A stretch of 64,000 nucleotides of DNA from Anaerolineae bacterium (GTDB taxonomy: Bacteria; Chloroflexota; Anaerolineae; Caldilineales; Caldilineaceae): assembly GCA_030432295.1 (NCBI GenBank), contig JAUIHI010000030.1, forward strand, positions 20,562 through 84,561. The letters are read 5' to 3'. Made by a program: the position numbers and the translations under genes. The notes beneath the pieces were generated by a model, which had not been told where the DNA came from, ran no database searches, and saw only the letters and a program-made list of their open reading frames with translations. The first letter of the stretch is position 1, and each line of letters begins with the position of its first letter. Positions 60,223-64,000 of the stretch are shown in pieces.

Positions 60223-60340
60223 TGTCTATTCTTCTTGAACTGTCAATGATGAGTATAAACATACATCTGCCCAATTCGGCGATGGTATATTACAGGGGAT
60301 TTGGTATTGACAGCCAATCTTCGCTGATACCGATAGTGGC

Positions 60341-60476
60341 TAGTGAGCGCTGGTTGAGTAGCCGAGTCTTCGAGGCGTATCGAAACCAAGCGAACGGGTG
60401 AGATGCACAAATTCGCTGACCCGCTTGGTTTCGATACGGCTGGAAACAGCCCCACCCTACTCAACCGGCGCTAGTC
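60341..60476. mobile_element. MITE/REP-like element, family 2, copy 3
   Basis: Bounded by AGTGAGCGCTGGTTGAGTAG and CTACTCAACCGGCGCTAGTC, with inner GCGTATCGAAACCAAGCG / GACCCGCTTGGTTTCGATACG. It lies just after the gyrA stop. It is the best preserved copy by eye. Confidence 0.8.
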
Positions 60477-60507
60477 GTAGTTGCCTTCTGCGAAATGTGT
60501 CTCAGTC

Positions 60508-63192
60508 CTATGCCACTTCTTCCACTTCGTCTGTGGCTATTTCCTCAATCGAATCGTCGGCTGCGTCTTCACCCTCTGCAACTGGCGCATTCACCAGCCC
60601 CGCGGTATCTTCCGCTCCAGCATCTTCCGCTCCCTCGACCTTGCGGTCCAGGTCCTCGTGGGCGATGACAGCCAACGCCGCCACCGAATCCCCTTGACCC
60701 AATCGCACGATACGCACGCCCCGGGTACTCCGTCCCATCTGGCTGATATCGTCCACACTGGTACGCAGCATAATGCCGTTGCTGGTGATAATCGTAATCT
60801 GGTCCTTGGGGCGCACTACCCGCGCCGCCACAATCGCCCCGATCTCGTCCAGCCGGTTGTGATCCGTGGCCCAGATGCCCTGGGTATAGCGGCCTTTGGG
60901 CGTGTACTCTTCCATCGCCGTGCGCTTGCCCCAGCCTCGCTCGTGGAGGACAAAGAGGTCTCCGTCCGGCTCCACCACATCGAAGCTGGTCACCTGATCG
61001 TCGCCCAGCAGACGGATAGCGTAGACGCCCGCGGCGGTGCGGCCCATGGCCCGTACCTGTCCTTCGTCAAAGCGGAGGGCCTTGCCACCCCGAGTGACAA
61101 TAATAAACTCCTGCTTGCCATTGGTCAGCCGCGCCCATTCCAGCGCGTCGTCGTCGTCCAGATTCATGGCAATCACACCGCTCTGGCGCACATTGCCAAA
61201 GGCCGACGCCTCCACCCGTTTGATGCGCCCTTTGCGGGTGAGCAGGGTGATATACTCGGCGTCGCCAAAATCTTCCAGGGTCAGCATCGTCGTCACCTCT
61301 TCGTTATACTGAAGGGTGAGCACATTGGCGATGTGGATGCCTTTGCTGATGCGGCTGCCTTCGGGCAGCTCGTATACCCGGCTGCTGTAGGCCCGGCCTT
61401 TGTTGGTGAAGAAGAGGATGTGATCCAGTGTGCGGGCAAAGCGCAGGTCGATGACCTCATCCTCGCCTTTGGTCGCCATCCCTTTCACGCCTTTGCCACC
61501 CCGCCCCTGGGCACGGAAAGCCTCGGCCGCGGTGCGTTTGATGTATGCGCCCGCGCTGTAGCTGATCAGCACATTCTCCTGGGTGATCAGGTCCTCTTCG
61601 CTGAAATCGCCGTTGGCAAAGGGGATAATGTGGGTGCGCCGCTCGTCGCCGTATTTGTCTTTGATCTCCTGGATGTCTTCCCGGATCAGCCCACGAATTT
61701 TTTCCGGGTGGGCCAGCAGGTCTTCCAAATAGGTGATGCGGGCCATGACTGCCTGGTATTCGTCCTCGATCCGCTGGCGTTCCAACGCGGCCAGGCGGCG
61801 CAATTGCAGGTCCAGAATGGCCTGGGCCTGGACTTCGCTCAGTCCGAAGCGGCTCATCAACTGGCCGCGCGCGTCCTCGGCGTTGCTGCTGCGGCGGATG
61901 GTTTCGATCACTTCGTCCAGGAATTCCAGGGCGATGCGCAGCCCTTCCAGAATGTGTGCCCGTTCCCGCTGCTTGCCCAGTTCGTATTCCGTGCGCCGGG
62001 TGATGACCTCGAAGCGGTGGTCGATGTAGACCAGCAGGGCACGACGCAAACCCAGTGTGACCGGCTCGCCGTCCACCAGAGCCAGGGCGTTGACACCAAA
62101 CGTCGATTGGAGGGGCGTAAATTTGAAGAGCCGGTTCTGCTCTTTCTTGGGCGATGCCCCCCGCTTCAGTTCGACGACAATGCGCATACCCGTGCGGTCG
62201 CTCTCGTCCCGCAGGTCGCTGATGGTTTCCAGCTTGCCTGTGCGGGCCAGTTCGGCAATGCGCTCAATGAGGGTGGTTTTGTTGATCTGGTAGGGGATTT
62301 CCGTTACAACAATGCGGAAGCGGCCATTGGGCATCTCTTCGATGTTCGTCTTGGCCCGCACCAGCAGTTTGCCTCGTCCGGTCGCCAATGCCTGGCGAAT
62401 CCCTTCGCTGCCCAGAATCAGCCCGCCTGTGGGGAAGTCCGGCCCTTTGACAAAGTTCATCAGCTCTTCCAGGCCGATCTCCTCCCGCCGCTCCCACTCA
62501 TCGATGACAAAAGTGATGACGTCGCAGATTTCTGTCAGGTTGTAGGGCGGGATGTTTGTCGCCATACCCACCGCGATACCGCTGGAACCGTTGACCAGCA
62601 TATTGGGCAGCTTGCCCGGCAGCACCAGCGGCTCGCGCAGGCTGTCGTCAAAGTTCGGCCCCCACTCCACCGTGTCCATATCGATGTCTTGCAGCATCAT
62701 TTCGGAGAGGCGGGTCATGCGGGCTTCGGTGTAACGCATGGCCGCGGGGCTGTCACCGTCGATGGAGCCGAAGTTGCCCTGGCCGTCCACCAGCGGATAG
62801 CGCAGGCTGAAATCCTGGGCCATACGCGCCATCGCGTCGTAGACCGCGGTGTCGCCGTGGGGGTGATACTTGCCCAGCACTTCGCCGACGATACGCGCGC
62901 TCTTTTTGTAGGAGGTGTTGGGGCGCAGGCCCATATCGTGCATGGCGTAGAGAATACGGCGATGGACCGGCTTCAGCCCATCCCGGGCGTCGGGCAGGGC
63001 GCGGGCCACAATCACACTCATCGCATAGTCGAGATAGGAGGAGCGCATCTCGGTTTCGATAGAAATTTCGGAGACGCTGCTGGCAAAGCTGAAGCCGCTG
63101 CTGGTTTCCGTATTGGGTCGGATCCCGTTGACGGGCGGCGTGCTCCCATTGCTGGGTGGGGTCGTGCCGTTGACCGGGGTTTCTTCACTCAT
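60508..63192 (-). CDS. gyrA: DNA gyrase subunit A
   Basis: The 894-residue protein has a variable Pro/Asn-rich N-terminal extension (about 1-45, [16 protein letters not shown]), then [37 protein letters not shown]. The catalytic Tyr at about 153 is in [11 protein letters not shown]. The GyrA box QGRGGKG (about 560) marks a true gyrase rather than topoisomerase IV. Six beta-pinwheel blades follow, then an acidic tail ([22 protein letters not shown]). It cuts and reseals DNA during supercoiling. AGGAGA before the ATG at 63192 supports that start; the gene for GyrB is not in the window. Confidence 0.97.
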   Translation of the reverse strand: MSEETPVNGTTPPSNGSTPPVNGIRPNTETSSGFSFASSVSEISIETEMRSSYLDYAMSVIVARALPDARDGLKPVHRRILYAMHDMGLRPNTSYKKSARIVGEVLGKYHPHGDTAVYDAMARMAQDFSLRYPLVDGQGNFGSIDGDSPAAMRYTEARMTRLSEMMLQDIDMDTVEWGPNFDDSLREPLVLPGKLPNMLVNGSSGIAVGMATNIPPYNLTEICDVITFVIDEWERREEIGLEELMNFVKGPDFPTGGLILGSEGIRQALATGRGKLLVRAKTNIEEMPNGRFRIVVTEIPYQINKTTLIERIAELARTGKLETISDLRDESDRTGMRIVVELKRGASPKKEQNRLFKFTPLQSTFGVNALALVDGEPVTLGLRRALLVYIDHRFEVITRRTEYELGKQRERAHILEGLRIALEFLDEVIETIRRSSNAEDARGQLMSRFGLSEVQAQAILDLQLRRLAALERQRIEDEYQAVMARITYLEDLLAHPEKIRGLIREDIQEIKDKYGDERRTHIIPFANGDFSEEDLITQENVLISYSAGAYIKRTAAEAFRAQGRGGKGVKGMATKGEDEVIDLRFARTLDHILFFTNKGRAYSSRVYELPEGSRISKGIHIANVLTLQYNEEVTTMLTLEDFGDAEYITLLTRKGRIKRVEASAFGNVRQSGVIAMNLDDDDALEWARLTNGKQEFIIVTRGGKALRFDEGQVRAMGRTAAGVYAIRLLGDDQVTSFDVVEPDGDLFVLHERGWGKRTAMEEYTPKGRYTQGIWATDHNRLDEIGAIVAARVVRPKDQITIITSNGIMLRTSVDDISQMGRSTRGVRIVRLGQGDSVAALAVIAHEDLDRKVEGAEDAGAEDTAGLVNAPVAEGEDAADDSIEEIATDEVEEVA

Positions 63193-63522
63193 AAAGACTC
63201 TCCTGGCGGCCTCTGCCGCGCCTGCAAGCCAGGGCAAAAAGAGGCCGCGGCGCGTGGGTCGGGAATACGAACGAACGTTTCAATTATACCCGATCCAGGC
63301 GGATTTTCATAACGTTGGGCTACGGATGCAAATTGTGTTTTTGTTGCTTTTCTCAAGGGTGCAGTGCTATACTGAAAATTAGATTTCTACCGTCGGTCCA
63401 TCGTTACCCCTCATCGCACTCCCCAGGCCGGCCCGCAAACGTATGGAATCCCTCCATGCGCTTTTTTCGTATATCCGCTTAACCCGCCCATTTGATTGTT
63501 ATTCTTCCCCGCGGAGGTTGCC
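63193..63522. other. Divergent promoter region gyrA / secreted protein
   Basis: It contains TTGCTT-N18-TATACT at 63344-63373 facing the plus-strand gene and a TATAAT-like box on the minus strand at 63288-63283 for gyrA. Nothing else was recognised. Confidence 0.45.
63344..63373 (+). promoter_or_regulatory. Candidate promoter of the secreted protein gene
   Basis: TTGCTT at 63344-63349 and TATACT at 63368-63373, separated by 18 bases. It implies a leader of about 145 bases. Confidence 0.45.
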
Positions 63523-64000
63523 ATGTCCGTCCGGCGTCTTTTCCACCATCTGTTTGTCTACGCCCTCGTCCTCAGTCTCTTGCTCTCGTCGGCTGGACCC
63601 AGTGTCAACGCCCAGGATGGCGGACCTGTCTGGCTGCCTTTACTCGGCAGCGGGACGTCCGCGCCCGCCAGCGATCTGATCTTCCGCACCCGTGTCACTG
63701 TGGACACACCCGCGGCCTGGCGGGATTTGGAACGGCTCGACCCGGTTTTTCTGGAGCGAGGTGAAGACTGGGCACTGCTGCTGGTGGACGACGAGCAGTT
63801 GGAGACATTGGCCCGGCTGCGCTACCAGCCCGAGGGCACGGATACGCTGGAAACATTGGCCCAAGCCAATCGACTGGGGGCGCGGACGGTTGCTACTCTG
63901 CAACCCCTCTTTGCGGCTGTCACTCTCCTGCGCCCACAATTGGACACGGAAAATGTGACCGGCGCTGCCACAGAGACAGCCAGCCTGCGCGCAAATTTGC
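63523..64000 (+). CDS. Secreted protein, N-terminal part (3' end outside window)
   Basis: The frame is open from ATG 63523 to the window end (159 codons). It has a clear signal peptide, MSVRRLFHHLFVYALVLSLLLSSAGPSVNA, with cleavage expected near NAQDG. Then comes GPVWLPLLGSG, a VYLPLV-like motif that recurs after signal peptides in Chloroflexota secreted proteins. The following part (FRTRVTVDTPAAWRDLERLDPVFLERGEDWALLLVDDEQLETLARLRYQP) recalls the start of some secreted peptidases or their propeptides, but no catalytic motif is visible yet. GGAGG lies six bases before the ATG. Confidence 0.8.
   Translation, partial: MSVRRLFHHLFVYALVLSLLLSSAGPSVNAQDGGPVWLPLLGSGTSAPASDLIFRTRVTVDTPAAWRDLERLDPVFLERGEDWALLLVDDEQLETLARLRYQPEGTDTLETLAQANRLGARTVATLQPLFAAVTLLRPQLDTENVTGAATETASLRANL

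Noticed and set aside
60481..63312. Open frame of 943 codons on the plus strand opposite gyrA
   Set aside because: It mirrors the gyrA codons on the opposite strand, has no recognisable motif, and lies over a full, well-conserved gyrA. Long antisense frames are common in GC-rich genes.

Overview
The window is GC-rich, densely packed bacterial chromosome with 58 supported coding regions, two of them cut by the window edges. No rRNA, tRNA, CRISPR array or complete insertion sequence was seen. The best guess for the source is a Chloroflexota bacterium (Anaerolineae/Caldilineae-like). This is inferred from the mix of sulfatases and ABC uptake systems, the VWLPLL-type motif after the signal peptide of the last gene, the T-box-controlled valS, and the many intergenic hairpins built of short repeated 'words'. 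It is not proven by a marker gene.

Layout. 1-7.4 kb: a truncated sulfatase, an FKBP isomerase, a di-heme peroxidase with a YtkA-like lipoprotein, small unknown genes and a second sulfatase. 7.6-13.6 kb: a complete five-gene family-5 (peptide/oligosaccharide type) ABC importer. 13.9-18.9 kb: two ABC-F proteins and a SAF-domain oxidoreductase. 19-29.5 kb: an MFS exporter, a three-gene sugar ABC importer without its ATPase, an aldo/keto reductase, an orphan molybdopterin hydroxylase subunit, a sulfotransferase-like protein and a Gfo/Idh/MocA oxidoreductase. 29.7-30.4 kb: a TlpA-like lipoprotein whose redox centre reads UGA-x-x-Cys and is followed by a good SECIS-like hairpin, so it is probably a selenoprotein. 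30.6-34.5 kb: a two-component system, a PIN toxin-antitoxin pair and a pentapeptide-TIR protein. 34.8-38 kb: valS with a T-box leader that has a palindromic repeat inserted in it. 38-44.2 kb: tandem Ca2+/cation antiporters and housekeeping enzymes. 44.2-47.3 kb: a RAYT transposase flanked by its likely REP palindromes, then a NACHT NTPase.

47.4-57.1 kb holds the most coherent system: a bacterial microcompartment (BMC) locus on the minus strand. It has all main shell classes (BMC-H, BMC-P, one BMC-T like the single-layer type, one like the double-layer type). Its core enzymes are deoxyribose-5-phosphate aldolase (DeoC) and a CoA-acylating aldehyde dehydrogenase. The implied route is deoxyribose-5-phosphate to glyceraldehyde-3-phosphate plus acetaldehyde, then acetaldehyde to acetyl-CoA inside a shell. 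Embedded or adjacent are a pyrophosphatase, a metallo-beta-lactamase-fold hydrolase, a FAM151/menorin-like protein, a YbjN-like protein, a CxxC mini-protein, and the CoA-biosynthesis genes coaX and coaBC. Downstream (57.3-64 kb) are lepB, an AlbA_2/ATPase regulator, a small unknown gene, gyrA and the start of a secreted protein.

Two families of MITE-like palindromes (two copies and three copies) and about ten families of word-built hairpins fill most intergenic gaps. Many sit between convergent genes or inside operons, where they could act as terminators or mRNA processing sites.
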